DNA of 64,000 nt from Lumnitzera littorea (GCA_024138015.1 JAMXBB010000007.1:67586421-67650420); one strand, 5' to 3'. Shown: positions 22,761-36,720, numbered from the stretch's first letter. The notes: generated by a model not told the origin, from the letters alone. A program made the numbers and translations.

Positions 22761-22971
22761 ACAAATTCTCCCTTTGCTCCTTCTCCCGTAAAGGTTCTAA
22801 GCTTATGGTGCATCAAATAACCAAGACCAACTAATCCAAGTCCTTGGTAAACACATTATCTTCAATAAGTTCTTTCTCAGTAGTGATCTCTTCCTCCTCA
22901 AGTTCCTCTTCAATACTCTCTACCTCCAGCTTTGTAACGTCTCCCTTGATCATCATAGTTCTTCGATTCAA

Positions 22972-24060
22972 ACACTAAGCGGCCATATGTCCGAATCCTT
23001 AGCACTTAAAGCACTTGATCTATCTTATCTTCCTACTAAATCCTTGCCCCTCCTCATAAGTTCAAGTCAGCACTTCACCATTAATCGACCTTTCAAATCG
23101 GCTAGAACATTTACCTTTCAAATCTACTTAGTACTCAACTAAGCTTAGTGACTCGCCTATCTTGGTCGGCTGGTCAGTAACCTGGTCGATACTAGGCTCC
23201 GTCTCTACCTCTCTACTCGCTGGGCTATTCTAATGGTTTCATCCATTGTGGTAATTTTTTGGAGTTTCACAATGTCTCAAATGTCACCTTTCGATCCAAT
23301 ATTGAATCTAAAGATTGTTTGAACTAGTGGTTCCTCCACTTCACATTAGATCATGAGCATTTGGAATTTATTGACATACTCGTCAACTATTCGACCTCTT
23401 TGTCTCAGTTCCTAATGCAAAGTAAAAGTGTCTTACATATAAGTTTCTGATATGGACCTATTTCTAAGTATTCTCTTCATCTTAAGCCAAGTATTAATCT
23501 CTCGGTAACCTTCTCGCCTCCTTATAGCCTAGAAATTCATCCACCACATGGCGTCATATCCGAAGAACTCAACAACAGCAGTTATCACTTTCTCATAATC
23601 CACGTACTAATAATATTCAAAAATACACTCCACTCTCTCTTCCCATTCTAGATATTCATCATCATTCCTAAATCCATTGAAGCTCGAAATCTGAAGCTTC
23701 ACATGGTCAAATACTTTGGAGACTTTAGCTTGCTCTTTTTCAAAATACTCTTCCTCGTCCCCTTCATCTAGTTCTCTCAAGTATATCCTTCATCTTACTC
23801 GTCCTCCTACTCCTCTACCTCAAACTTGTTGAGCTGAGTTCTGACCTCTAGCAAGTTGAGCAGCTTATGGGTTGTTATGCACGATTTCAGTAGGTCAGCA
23901 AGCTTACACATAAACAACTCAGGTTAAGTTCACTAAGAGGTTAGCCACTTTATCAAGTTTATCGTCAGTGCTTCTCGAGTTCCTTAAGATTATTGGCCAT
24001 GATAGACAACTCTACTGTTGTCATTTCCAACACCAACTTTCATACTTGGGTCAATTATTT
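22972..24060 (-). pseudogene. gypsy A gag with CCHC knuckle
   Basis: The knuckle at 22972-23013 reads CFKC-stop-GFGHMAA-stop-C. All four zinc ligands are intact, but two codons that are Gln in relatives are TAA and TAG. Right of it, decayed capsid sequence extends to about 24050, next to the leader. Its reading frame is hard to follow. Confidence 0.75.
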
Positions 24061-24222
24061 TCTTCACAAATTCAAAACTCAAACAAACACTTCTGCAAAC
24101 CAAAAAATTAACAACTAGCAAACACAGCAATTAAATGAACACAGTAACTTACTCTATTTTATTCACGCAAAACAGGGTATAGATAGAACTTCAGAACAAG
24201 CTACAACTGAAGTGAAACATCT

Positions 24223-24234
24223 ACTCTAATACCA
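24223..24234 (-). promoter_or_regulatory. tRNA-iMet primer binding site, element A
   Basis: The minus strand reads TGGTATTAGAGT, against TGGTATCAGAGC: two C-to-T changes. It lies 3 bases from a TGTTGCC at 24238, or 14 bases from the aligned LTR start TGTTGCG at 24249; an 11-bp local duplication separates the two. Confidence 0.75.
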
Positions 24235-24248
24235 AGATGTTGCCAAGA

Positions 24249-25138
24249 TGTTGCGAACCATAATTAAGAATAAACAACGTCGGTCGCTGAATGGGTCCAA
24301 GCTTGCTGAAAGCTTGAAAAACGAAGTGATGGGGAATGTACGAAAGGATAGATACGAATGAAAAGTAAGCAAAAACCCACGAACAACTCCATTGGATACG
24401 ACGCACCAATGGAACTTTCAAGAACTTACGGCACAACTCAATATGATGCACGAGATGGTCCGATAAGGTTACTCACCACTTAGTTTTACTTAAGGGCTAA
24501 GATATGAGTAAAATTAATGTAAATAAAGTAATGTTTACGAGAGATAAATGTCAAGTATATTAATGATAATAAATCTATCTACTACTAAAAATACAAGGGT
24601 ATTTATACCTATAAGTTAGGACAACTTGTCCAAAAGGAAAAAGACAAAAAAGGCATTTCCTAAGTAATGTATAAAATATAACAGGGTAAAAATGAATATT
24701 TAAGAAAAATAATCATTGGTGTAACGAATTCTATACATGATTCTATACACATGGTGATGCTGTATTGATGATGTCATTGGAAGATGTGGACAAAAAGTAC
24801 GGTTAGCTTGCTTGTCTGAGCAAAGGTGACTTAGTCAGTCCGGAGTCTCTCATTCAACATCTCAGCAAAGGTGATGTAGAGTAAGTGATTGGCTAGGCAT
24901 AAGTGAAAATGAGGATCAGCTGTTGTCTTGGATTTCCACTTCTCGGCACACTATCTGTGAGAAATAAGTAGTTATTCGGTTCAACATACAGAACGAGTCG
25001 GTAAGGAGATACTCGTCCTCGGTAAGGAGATACTCGTCCTCGGTAGGAGTCGATTGAAGCAAGAGGATTCGTCTTGATAATCCTTCTAGTCCTTAGGCTC
25101 AACTGCCAGTCAATAGTCCAGTAGCCTAATTCCCATGA
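24249..25138 (-). repeat. 5' LTR of gypsy element A
   Basis: Begins TGTTGCGAACC and ends TTCCCATGA, where the other copies end CTTCA or TATCA. It contains an exact 21-bp tandem duplication (25000-25020 and 25021-25041) that is absent from 18741-19587, so it arose after insertion. Confidence 0.85.
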
Positions 25139-26455
25139 GGATCGATCACCAGAACACCTACCTCAACCTAGATCTGTGCAATGGCTTATTTTAAACCATA
25201 AATCAGCTTGAAAGGCCATAGAACTAGCTTGACCTAAGGTGTGGTGGGCCTTAACTAGCCTAACAACCACTAAGTCTCAAGGGCTCAAGTGGTTTGGCTA
25301 ATCAAACTCGTTGAATCAACTTGGCGAGTTAGCCTGCCAATATAGGCCAACTCCAACCTAGCAATATAAAAAAAAATAAAAAATTCTCTCTTTCCTAGTA
25401 TCTTTTTCTCTACTTTTTCCTTTCCAAACATATTCTCTCTTTTACATTATTACATATATATTTTTCCCATCAATCATTATTACTTGTTTTCCATACAATA
25501 CATATTCTCATTTCCGATATTTGAATGAGAATTCTTCATCATTTGTAAGTTCTCTTGCTTTGCTTAACATTACTCAATATTTTAATATTAAACTAATATC
25601 AAATTGAAACAGTTTAAATTAATTATTTTTGAATGGAATAAAATTTGAACTAAAAATAAAGATTAATTATTTGTGCATTAATACATGTAATGTATATGTA
25701 TGTATAAAGTGTTGCAATAATATGAGAAAAAAAATAGAAATACGAGAGAAAACGAAAAAGTATTTATAGGAACATAAGAAAAAAAATACAAAATGAATTA
25801 ATTATTAAAAGAAGAAAAAACTTAAAATGAACTAATCTTTAAACTATGGATTAGATTGAACTAGTTTGAGCTTATGACCTCAAGAGCCGAACCTAGTTTA
25901 ATCTTAAGCTAGCTTATAAACCAATAGTCAAAGGCTGGTTCAACCCGATGACCAGGTCCTAGACCCATCATGGCCTATTGCTGCTCTGTTTTTTTTGCGT
26001 CATTTGTTAAATCAAATTTGAGTCGCCATTAAATTAAAGTTGGATGCAGGGATTGGATTTCTAGCGGTGATTTTAAAATTATCGTATGTTCGTTATGATT
26101 TTGTATTCTAACTTTTAGCATGTCCACAATTGTTTAAATAAAAGAATTGAAAAAAAAAAAAAAGCATATCACTGAAAGAAAGAAAAGAAAAGATGAGTTA
26201 TATTTAAATAATTTGAAAATTATACGAAGCTAGATGTGCATAAATTTGCTGCAGGAAAAACCTCGTATTCGTTCTTTCTGATGTTTTTTTACAAGAAGTA
26301 CCCTTTTTCTATTCCTATTGTGAATGATTTTGACAAGGACGGTTGAGTAGTTGGCATGGATAATTTCCTGAAAGGCCTTCGGATTTTAGTGCAAACAAAT
26401 AAAATGCCATGGAGACCGGGCAACCAGATCGAGTCCTCCACTTCAGCGGATATCA

Positions 26456-26492
<37 letters not shown>

Positions 26493-27900
26493 TCAGATTT
26501 TGGTTTAGGTGAACGAAGCCCATCTAGGCATCTCTTTTGAGGGCTATAGATGATTGAAACACCTCACCTGTTCACCTACTTTCGTTTGTTCCGTCTTTAA
26601 TTAGGTTGGACTTTGGATCGTCATGAATGTTACCAATAGAGCGGAATTTGAATGAGAGAGTAAGTGACGAACACACTAATTTAACATGGAAAACAGCATT
26701 TAAAACCATTGACTTCGTAAACTCATAAAGCGCGATATATAAATTCACCATAGGAGTGAGGATATCGGATCAAAATCCATTCTAACAAAAGTGATTGTGA
26801 GACTAACTAAAAGACTTTTCAGGAACCCAAGGCCAATAAGACACAATTAATCTCGCGCTGAGTCAATTCGAAATCAGAACTATAATCATATATATATATA
26901 TATATATATATATTATTATTCCTTACATTTATTGCAGGAGGAAAACTACTGGCATCACTTGGCTTGGAATCGTGCGCCTAGTAACACACATTGATGATGC
27001 TCTTAGTGTGCATATTTATATATGATACTATATAATTATTCCTTACATTTATTTTTTTCTTGTGTGTGTAAATATATATATATTATAAATAACAATTTTA
27101 AACACCGTCCATGGAGAAAAATATGTTATATCTGTATTATATAGTAGTAATATAACTATCATTTTTTTTTTTCATTTTTGATCTTGGTTTATTATTTTAT
27201 AATATAAACACATATATTTCTTTAACTATACAATAACATATGAGACTTTGATAAATGAATACCTACCAATCAATGGCCATTATTTTCTTTTCCTAATGAT
27301 AACGTGCCACTTGTCAAATAAATGTCCTCCATGAGACAAAACGAGGATAAAAGAAAAAGGAGACAATTTCCTCATGAAATCACTCAGAGAATGTTAATAA
27401 AGGTTGAATACTTCATTTAAACAAAATTATTTCATCTTGACAAAGTTGTTCTCAGCACATTTCATTTTAACCACGATCTGAGACTGAGGGCTTTATAATG
27501 AATTTTCGGCAACCACATGTTAAAACTCTCATCTAAATGTCTACTTTCACTTTTGCGAAATCGAAGCCTTGCTGGATGTTTTCAGTTTGTTCAATATTAT
27601 CTCCCTGAGGAAAGAGCTTGCTAAGAAAACTATCCTTTTTATGAGCCTTGTCTACATAGAATAAATAAAAAAGAGTCATCTCCATCAACGAGACTCTAAG
27701 AGGGAGTGTATGAATTTAAATATAGATTTAGAATTTTCGTATGTGGATTTAACTTGGATTCTCACTCCAGCAATTGTTTTCTTTCTCCCATAGTAATGTT
27801 TTGTTTGTTACTATTCTTGATTTTTGTTCTCTCTTTCATTTTCTTGCTTTAGGGTAGTTTAAGATACAGACAATTTTACAGCATAACAAATGCACTATAG
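25139..27900. other. AT-rich intergenic DNA
   Basis: I recognise no gene. It contains a possible inverted-repeat element (about 25235-25985), AT microsatellites (26459-26484, 26889-26912) and scattered A/T runs. The 27400-27830 part is less AT-rich but has no coding frame I can support. Confidence 0.55.
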
Positions 27901-27901
27901 A

Positions 27902-30195
27902 TGTTACACCCCAAACCCAAAAGGCATGACTAATTTGAATGCAAGGTTCTATCTCTACACTCTCCAAATCTTTAAATCCAAAATTTATCACATAAAATAA
28001 ATTTTGTTTTTTCTTTTTTTTTTTTTTCAAATGGGTTGAGCAAAAGCCTAGCAAGATAACTAGAATCTTACACATATGTCAACTATCATAAATCACATAT
28101 GCACTCTAATTTAAAGCAACAAACATCCATTAAATAAATAACATAGTTTTGATGTCCTAATACTTGATAATAATTTAGACTTTGGTCCATCCAATCCAAA
28201 AATGTGGCAAATTTGTGAAGGATCATATAATTCACATTGTCACAATATCACCAAATGTGAGAACGATCTAAGTCTACCCTATACATCAATGAAAGAAATC
28301 ATCTCATACACAGTTCACCGCCTGTACCATATCATCAAGAGGGTAGTCCATCTATAATTCAAACAAACATCCCATTCCATTGCTCACCCCTTCAACTCCA
28401 TCCCTACTCAACTAACTTGTATTAATCACAATTTCCCCATATTGACAATTCATTGAGCAATTTTTATTTGCCTATCATCATAGTACATTATCCCAACTAT
28501 GGTCACAAAAACCCATTACATGGTTGCTCGCCCATAGACAGTATTAACAAGAAACAATGATACTAGTGATAATAAAAATAATGTAAAAATCTAATAAAAA
28601 GAAAAGAAGTCAAAGAAATATTTTAAAACATGCATCAACCCTTAGAAGACACAAAATCAAAGATGGTAAAATATAATAGAAGATATGGTGGTCTATTAAT
28701 ATAATAACTAAATGAATATGACATAACAAATCAAACAATAGCAAAATGCAAATATAAGTATGACAATAAAAAGTATCTTTCCTTCTACATAGAAATAGTG
28801 AAACTTAGGGGTAGGTAGATAAGTGACTAGTTTGAGCTCCTGAGTGTATGTATCTTTCTTCCTCAAAAGAAGTGTAGAAGTAATAGGAAAAGCATGGAAG
28901 CATGATCTTTTAAGTATGTATGGTTGGAAACTGTTGGTAGATGAGTAATAGCTTAAGTTTTGATCTGAAAGTTAGAAGAGAAAATTTACTTAAACATCAA
29001 GAGATTTAGAAATCATGAATTGTGATCAAAATCACGAACCTTAAAAGAGGAAAACAGAAAGTGGAGGGTAGGGAAAAAAAAAAAAGATAAGAGGAATAAA
29101 TGAGAAGGTAGAGAAGATTTTAGAGATAAAAGTCAAAGCTTTAAAAGTCCAAAAAAAAAAAACTTACAGAGCTAAGAGAGAGCATGTAAAGGATGATGTA
29201 AAATGATAAGTTAATATATAACTAGAATAGTTGGAGTAATCTACTTGAGAATTTCAAGGTTAGATACGAATAACAAGATAATGAATTAAATGAGAGAATA
29301 AGAATAAAAGAAAAAAGGTTGAAGATGTAGGCTAGTAGAGATCAGAGAGTACATAGACTCAAGGTTGTCAAACTTAAGATTCTATGTGAAATTGGTAGAA
29401 GGTCGGTAAAATCAGAACGTGAAATCAAAATATAGAAATATAAGTTTCTATAACCTATATAAAATAATTTTAAAAAACTATGGATATACTCAAAGTAATT
29501 ATTCAAAACTTGAAATACATTATGAAAATAAAGAAATTAAGAAATTAAGCTCTTTTTTCATAAAAAATTCTTAATAATATATAATTTAACATGTACGAAA
29601 GAATAGCAAACAAAGTCGAAACTAAAATTTTTTCATGATTTTTTTTAAATTAATAAAAAAAAGAACCAAACATTTTAATTCATCTTAAATTACTATTGGT
29701 ATAATATGTGCAAATAAGAGGCAACCTCTATTAGGATTTCAGGTAAGAAGAATATGCACTACTAAGAAAATTTCCAAATAAAGAGGATGGTGAAGTTTAG
29801 ATTGAAAGGCTAACAGAATCTCAACTAAATGGATTGCTTAGAGATTGTACAGAAAAGAACGAAGATGTAGCTTACTATTTGTGTCATCGCTGTACTTACC
29901 AAGTAGGCAACATATTTTTCGTGTTAAGAAAGTATCTAAATCTAGGTGAAGTGACAACGCTGGAGTCTTCAAAGGTGTAATGAAACCTTGTTATGGTTGA
30001 AAGGTTTACAAAGAATATGGATGTAAAGAATAAATGCTGGGTAGGTGGATAGTTAAAGTATGTAAGAGATTCATAAAACAACTAAATCAAAAGAGTTAAT
30101 CATATGAGACTAGAAGAAGAGTTAAGTGAGAAGTGTTTAGAATCTTCCATGACCCAGTTTAACTTTCGAGAACAAAAGTTATTTTAGAGGGTAAG
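27902..30195 (+). repeat. degenerate LTR-like / gypsy debris
   Basis: TGTTACACCCCAAACCC at 27902 is the kind of start seen in large plant gypsy LTRs. Around 30150-30190, CCAGTTTAACTTTCGAGAAC followed by TTATTTTAGAGGG resembles the 3' end of a gypsy interior just before an LTR. No coding domain is readable between them. Open frames such as 28075-27836 and 30081-29896 have no recognisable content. Confidence 0.3.
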
Positions 30196-32200
30196 TGATG
30201 GATGATGTAATATGCAGGTTTTTCTTGAAAAAAAAAAAAGAAAACAAATAATTTTGCTTCAGGTGGCACATTTGTAATTATTCCAAAGGAGTAAGGGTAG
30301 AGTGGTCATATTCGCTCTTAAAGCATCCTACCTTTTAATATTTGAAAGAATAAGTTTTTTCCTATTATCGCTTCTTCCCTCTCTTTTCCCTTCGTAACGT
30401 TATTTTGTTTTTCATTCACCAAAAATAGTTTTTATCTCTTTCCTACAACCAACACCAAGAAGCAATTATTTTACTGAATTTTTTGATATGGAGAACAATC
30501 TTGATCATTAGAATGGAAGAAACATGATGGTAAGTTCGAGTTCCTTAGAACATAATGTGTAATTGATGGAATATTGACATTTGAAACCCTCTATTTCATC
30601 ATGTTGTCTACTGGGGAGTTGGAAGATGATTAAACTTACAAAATGTAGATTCTTGTTTCAAGTAAGTTTCTAGTGAATATTTAATTGTTAACTATGAAAA
30701 GAAGTGGTATTAATTGATGTTGCAAATGTTTGGAATGAGTTTTACAATCATTTTGTCAAAGGGTACTTCGATTTAATTGAAGATGAAAAGTGATTCTTGT
30801 TCATAGAAGAGGATCATGCAAATTACAAGATCTATTGAAGACTAGTCAACTAGTTCACTAGGAACCGTATAGTTGGTTTAGTTTGTTATAGAATGGCCTT
30901 ATAAACCAATAAGTTGGTTCTAATTAAACCGTGAAGCTAGTTCTCCCTATACACCCAAATACATTTTCTTCTTATTTCTTTTTCTTAACACTAATTTCTA
31001 CCCACTTAAAATTATTTTTATAACTATAAACCATATTTAATACACATATTTTCATTTTAATCATTTCATCAACTACTCAAAGATACTCTTATAATTAACT
31101 TATACTTAACATGTTTTAAAATTTATGGACATCAAAACAATTTCTATATACCACTCATAAATTAACTTCTAATCACTAAAACATGATTTAATACTAAACC
31201 TTGTACCTATAAACCTAATGTTTATTTTTAGATTATGAAAGTAAATAAATAGCTAGGTAGATGTTATGAAGTCCAAGTATAAGAGGTATAGTTTAGGTAA
31301 GAGTCATTGATTGTGATGACAGGATGTGGTGTTATAAATAATCAAGAATTGGAGAAGAGATCATTCTAGGTACGTAGATATTATGTTTGCTACTTATGCT
31401 TGTATAGAATAGAAATCAAATCAAATTAAATATATCCAACTTAAATGCAATATATTGAGTGTACCCGGTTGTGCCAAGGGGCTAAGATTACCGATGATCT
31501 TGGGGTAGCACCCCAATGATCTTTATGTAGCGTTGTCCCAAGTAGAGTTGCACTAGGAAATGATTTGGGTAGATTCTAGGTTGATTCAAAGACTTTAGGA
31601 TATTGAGGAGTACTTAACACCATTTATATGTATGTGTATGAAGTCATAGGTTACCCAAAGTTTTGGGATACCAAAACTATGGTGATTGCTAGACTTAAAC
31701 CAAAAATAATAATTGAATGTTTATGCATTAATTGTTACTACCTTTGCATGTTAGGTTGTTTTTGTATATTCATGCATGCGTTGGTGTAGTATTCCATGTA
31801 CTGGGCGTTTTGCTCACCCTTCGGGGATTCTTGTTTTTCAATTGCAATTACTTCAAGTGAAACGAATCATTATGTGACTTAGGTTACAACTTAGTTTACG
31901 AAATAAAAGAGGATGTGAAGTCCACTTAATATGAAGAATAGTTGAGTCAAGTCATGATAATTGAGAGATGGTTGGGCAATTATTATTATAACCATAGATT
32001 GGTTTTTCCTAATGGTTGATAGTTGTATTGTGGGTAGAATCTCTATTGTTGGTTGTAGTTTAACTAGATTCTATTAGAGACCGTTAGACTCCTATTATAG
32101 ATTTGTGGTTGTATATTATGTGCAATGAAACTTAGTAAAGTCATCACATTATAAACACTTAGAGTTAAAATCTATGTAACATTATAGTTAGTCATTTAAT
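30196..32200 (+). repeat. possible large gypsy LTR remnant
   Basis: Follows the interior-end-like sequence and begins TGATGTAATATGC. Near 31796 it has TGTACTGGGCGTTTTGCTCA, which resembles the TACTGAG-x-TTxTGCTCACCC block found in large plant gypsy LTRs. The right end is not defined. I found no second copy. Confidence 0.3.
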
Positions 32201-33000
32201 TGTGGATATTTAAACAAGCCCTGAGCCTTCATGTGTCAGTACTCAATATTGAAACATAGCAGGCTATTATAGATCGAGTTCCAAGGCTTTATATATAGTC
32301 AGCCTTGCTTCTCTCTTGTGGTTCTCCTCCAATTTTTTTTTTTTATCCATTTTTACATCTTATTCTAAATTTAGTTTGAAGATATATTTTGCTAACTATC
32401 TAATTAAAATTGTAATTTATACTTTTATTATAAAATCTTAAGCATTGGAGCTACAAAGTGTTCTTGTTGTAACAGAAACCTTAGGTTTAGTTTATATTAT
32501 CAAATTGATATTATTTATATTTCTATATGAAAATCTTAGGATTAAATTTGTAGTTAGTTATATCTTTTGTTATCATAGTTCTATCTTTTACATATACATC
32601 AACTAAATTTAATCTTTTTTATGAAAACTACATTGTTCCTTCAATAATTTTATTAATCTATTTCATTTGTCACAACATAGAAATTCATAATCTTTTAATC
32701 TGTTAAGATTGATTTTATTTCTTTAACTTATTAGTTTTTCATATTTTAGATATTTTAGACTTTAGGTTCCATTAATCCAATTCCTATCTAGTTCCTTAGA
32801 TTATTAAGTTTCACCTCTTTTTTTTTAGTTATGAATTGTCTTTTCTAGTTCTTTTTATTAAATTCCCAAAAATAAAGGTTTAGATACTTACATATTGATG
32901 GGCATCTCTTGTCTCCCTCTCATTATCATACTAATAAAATTTTTACTAAAGTGATTTATGAAGATAAGGTTATAGTCCATTAGTGTAAAAGAAAAAAAAA
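32201..33000. other. AT-rich DNA, nothing recognised
   Basis: No reading frame, RNA gene or clear repeat could be supported. T-rich runs at 32332-32344 and 32817-32826. Confidence 0.5.
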
Positions 33001-35900
33001 AGGTTATAGTACTTTTATAGACATTGGTAGGAGATGCCAGGTTCATTTCTTATTTTAATGAGAGATATACTAATACATCTTCATTTATTGTGGGTTTTTT
33101 TAATTATTTCTTTTTATGAATTTGCCTCATTTATTTCAATATGATAACTTTTATTTTATTTTGTTGTTTTTTCACTCTAGAAATTTTCATCTCCTCCCAT
33201 TAAAATTTTTCATCCTAGAATAATATCAAACTTAGGTTGGTCTTAAGTTAGCAATTTTGGATCAATCCAAAGTAATCCTAACTCATGATCTATTACATAG
33301 CCAATAGCACCATCAACTGAAATCAAACTATTATTATGAGTAACTTGAATAAGATCCTCTATAAGTTTCTACAAAAGATTTATTGGAAATATTTATAGAG
33401 TATTACACCTTATAATTCTCCTTATTCTATTCTTCAACCATTACATTTTCTTAGATAAGAAATGTGCTTAGATTCTCCTTTAATGGGGAACATTCATTAT
33501 CCTTGAATGTTTCTTTGGTGCTGATATTAATTGGGAAATTTTGAAAACTCACTTTGCATTATCTTTAGAATTTAGATAATTCATAGTATCCATAAACATA
33601 TTACGATTCACTAATGCATTACTAGGCTATATATCCTTCTCTATTTCAATCCAAAAAAACATAGTGGTCCATCTTTCTTACATTTGCATTAAAGTTTCTA
33701 GATAATTCTTAACTTCATTTCTTAATTCATTGAGATTTTGCTCCAATCTTGATGATCTTGAATTATTCTTTATTATTGAAATCTCTCAAAATGTAAACTT
33801 GCCTTTAACAATGATGTACCTTGTTCAACAAACCACTAAAACACAATAAGGAGTTTCATAAAGATAGAAATTTTTATCTTTAAAGTTTTGGAATTAACAA
33901 TATATACAACTCTCCTCAGATATGATGCATCCATAGAGATCATACTAAATTAATTTAAATCAATATGATGTATTGATCAAGCAATCAGTATATTCATTAC
34001 AATCATGAGGATTGACAAAGCCTAGAGATTTGAAAGAGAATAACTCAATCAAAAAAAGGTTTTTTATTCAATAATGACTTATTAACACATTAGAAACCCT
34101 TATTATCTATAATTAAGGGTAAAAAGAAACAAAATTAAAGTTTAAAATGCAATTACAAGGCTAAAGATAGAATTATAAGTTTGTTACCATCATCAACCAC
34201 CCATCCGAATGGTAACTTTGGACTTTATGTGAACAATAACATACCCCATACTAGTCTAATGGTGGCAAAGCTACAAGTTAGATGGGAGCTTGTCATTTAT
34301 ATAGAAAGAACTTGACCTCGAATTTGAATTAGGATACACATCGTCAACATTAACAATTTCAAAATGCTTAAGCATTCTAGTAAATCAACACATACTCATG
34401 TGCATTAATCTTTTTCAAAATCTATATAAAATATTCTTTCTTAGCTTTAATTTTTTGAATGGCTTAGTTAGAAATCCATCACAATGTAAAAAAGCCATTA
34501 TATTAAACTTGGGAGCACTCCATAGACTTATACCCTAACACTTGATAAGGGATATGTATCCAAGTCCTCCTTACTTTAACTTATAAACATTTACCTTGCA
34601 ATCTCTTCATGTTGCATATTTATATAATAATGGTATTGCCTCTTAAGTAACATAAAGTAAGCACCCATGGCAATAATGTCATAATGAACCTCATTCTTGC
34701 TCTTTCCTTTGGTAAAATAATATTCTACATCATTTATTAAAATAATATTTTCTTCTTACCTTATTCCACTCAACATTATATGAATTTCATAATTTTGAGT
34801 AGATCATTTTAACTTTTCATTAGTGTTTTCATTCACATTGCTTGTATAACTATCATTATCAATAAGGAAATGAAGTAAATCTTTATTAACATTGTACTTG
34901 GTGCAAGAAAATCATTATCATGAAGTAACCACTTTTTATTATTTCTTTTATACTTCATGCCAAATTATACGATTATGCATATCTCTTTTCATTTTTATCT
35001 TAGTATTATTTTCTCTATGTAGCTTTTGAACCACAGTACTTCTATCATTTCTCTATACCACATGAACTTTCCTTAATGGGAATGAATTGAAACAATGGTC
35101 TTATTTGTAGCACTTATAGCATATACTAATTATCAATTTGGCATATATATTTGCTTATTCTTATATTTTTTATCTTTTATGAAAATTTCTCTTCTTCTAT
35201 TCCATTTAAATCATTTGTTCTTCCTTTATTTATCATCTACATTGCAAATGTGACTACCATTAAATTTTCTTTAGTCTATCTCTTCTCTAACATTAAGATG
35301 AGTTCAAAGTAGGATTTGTATCAAGGTGATATTACTTTTTTAGCCATAAGCTGCATCATCTATGATGTTGAAGTTGCCTTAAATGCCATGTTTCCCTCAT
35401 CTAATAAAATAACATCACTTGCATATTAATCTTATCTCAAAATTTTTGCTTAAAATTTCAAGATATCTTATCATCTATTTACCCTTATTTATCTTGTTTG
35501 TATCCTTTATTAACAACTTAATCTTTATAATATCTACAATATCCATTATTGTAGCCTATATGTGCCTTACTTCATGAAACTCATCTTCTTCATTATTATT
35601 AGTAGATTAGGTGTATAGATTGAATCTTTTCATATATACTTAACAATTACTTTGATAATAATATGAGTGCAAGAAAATTTTTGTCAAATACTTATATCTT
35701 CTTACACCTTATACACATTAATGTCAAAATTATCCAAAAGGTCTATAGCACATCCAAGCATGATTCTAGATAAGCTCATTTGCTTTAAAGCATTCAATTA
35801 TTCCCTCTGAATTAGAGCATAGCTCTACTATCTTGCCATCTAATGCTATCTACTAACGAAGCTAAACACTAAACATAATGTACAAAATAATAAGCACAAG
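33000..35900 (-). mobile_element. very old Ty3/gypsy relic (gag-protease side)
   Basis: Reading the minus strand gives, from right to left, a possible worn PBS (near 35826-35838), gag-like AT-rich sequence, a broken zinc-knuckle-like CYKCYK-stop-DHC (about 35100-35140) and then an aspartic protease (34570-34900). RT and integrase are not legible to the left. It is the most decayed element of the window, and its ends are not defined. Confidence 0.5.
34570..34900 (-). pseudogene. gypsy aspartic protease relic
   Basis: Minus-strand translation shows LIDNDSYTSNVNE where the family has I-D-S-G-S-C-T-N-V. Later, YYFTKGKSKNEVHYDIIAMG and YFMLLKRQ align with the F-x-x-G-K-Y-x-D-E-V-x-C-D-V-x-P-M and L-L-L-G-R-P-W motifs. 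The active-site Asp remains but the following Gly reads Asn. The alignment is by eye and rests on spacing as much as identity. Confidence 0.6.
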
Positions 35901-36720
35901 GCTAAAACCTTAATGATACCCTTTGTTGGTTAAATGAAATAAAATAGAAACGAAATTGCAATTATTAAGAAATATAACAAAGAAGTAATATTTATTATTT
36001 TGTTTAATTGTACTTAAAATGATACTAGTTATCGATGCACCCACAATGTGTGTGTGAAAATTAATTATAGTGCACTGTATTATAAAAACATAAGACAATT
36101 ACTCTATCTAATTATATACTTAACCAATGATTTATAAAATAGAATAATGCTTAAGTCATTTAAAAAATGCAACAAAGCTAGAAGAAATGTATGCCTATAT
36201 ATATAATATATTATAAATATAGCCGTTAATAATGTTAATCATATTTTATGTACTTTATTGAATAAATTGCTAATTGTTCAAAAAGACAATGAAAAAGATA
36301 TGAATTTGGAAAATTACGATGCATAACTATTCAATAAATATGTCTAATTTTATATAAAAATCAAATTGATACAATTCTATCAATAAGTATCATAAATTCA
36401 AAAGATACATGTAAATAAGAAATGCATACAATATAGAAAAAAGTCAACAATCTAAATAAACAATATAAAAATAAAGAAAATATTTTTGTCTTAGATAATG
36501 TAGCTATTCACCAAATACATTAAATCATACAATCAAAAACAAATGCGATAGTAAATAGTAATGCATTACAATACCAAATAATAGCTATATTATAATGTGA
36601 AGATAAATAACAATTAGTAGTTTAATAGTAATAGATGATATAGTATAATATAATGAAAAGAAGAATGTTAATTAGCTGATTAGTAGTTATAATAGATAAT
36701 AGATTTAATAAAAAGAAAAG
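35901..36720. other. very AT-rich DNA with local repeats
   Basis: No gene. The end (36600-36720) contains TAATAGATTTAATAAAA and ATTAGTAGTTATAATAG blocks that recur at about 38560-38640, on the other side of the LINE relic. Confidence 0.5.

Larger units (their letters stand above)
18741..25138 (-). mobile_element. full-length Ty3/gypsy element A
   Basis: LTRs at 18741-19587 and 24249-25138 flank an interior that reads on the minus strand as gag, zinc knuckle, protease, RT, RNase H and integrase. A PBS next to the right LTR and a purine tract next to the left LTR agree with the orientation. The flanking five bases (GGGTA left, GGATC right) do not match well, so the ends or the target duplication have decayed. 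The solo LTR at 3240-4118 belongs to the same family. Confidence 0.9.

Noticed and set aside
27836..28075. Minus-strand 79-residue open frame with a Lys run
   Set aside because: The Lys run is an A/T homopolymer (28010-28027); the rest has no recognisable content.
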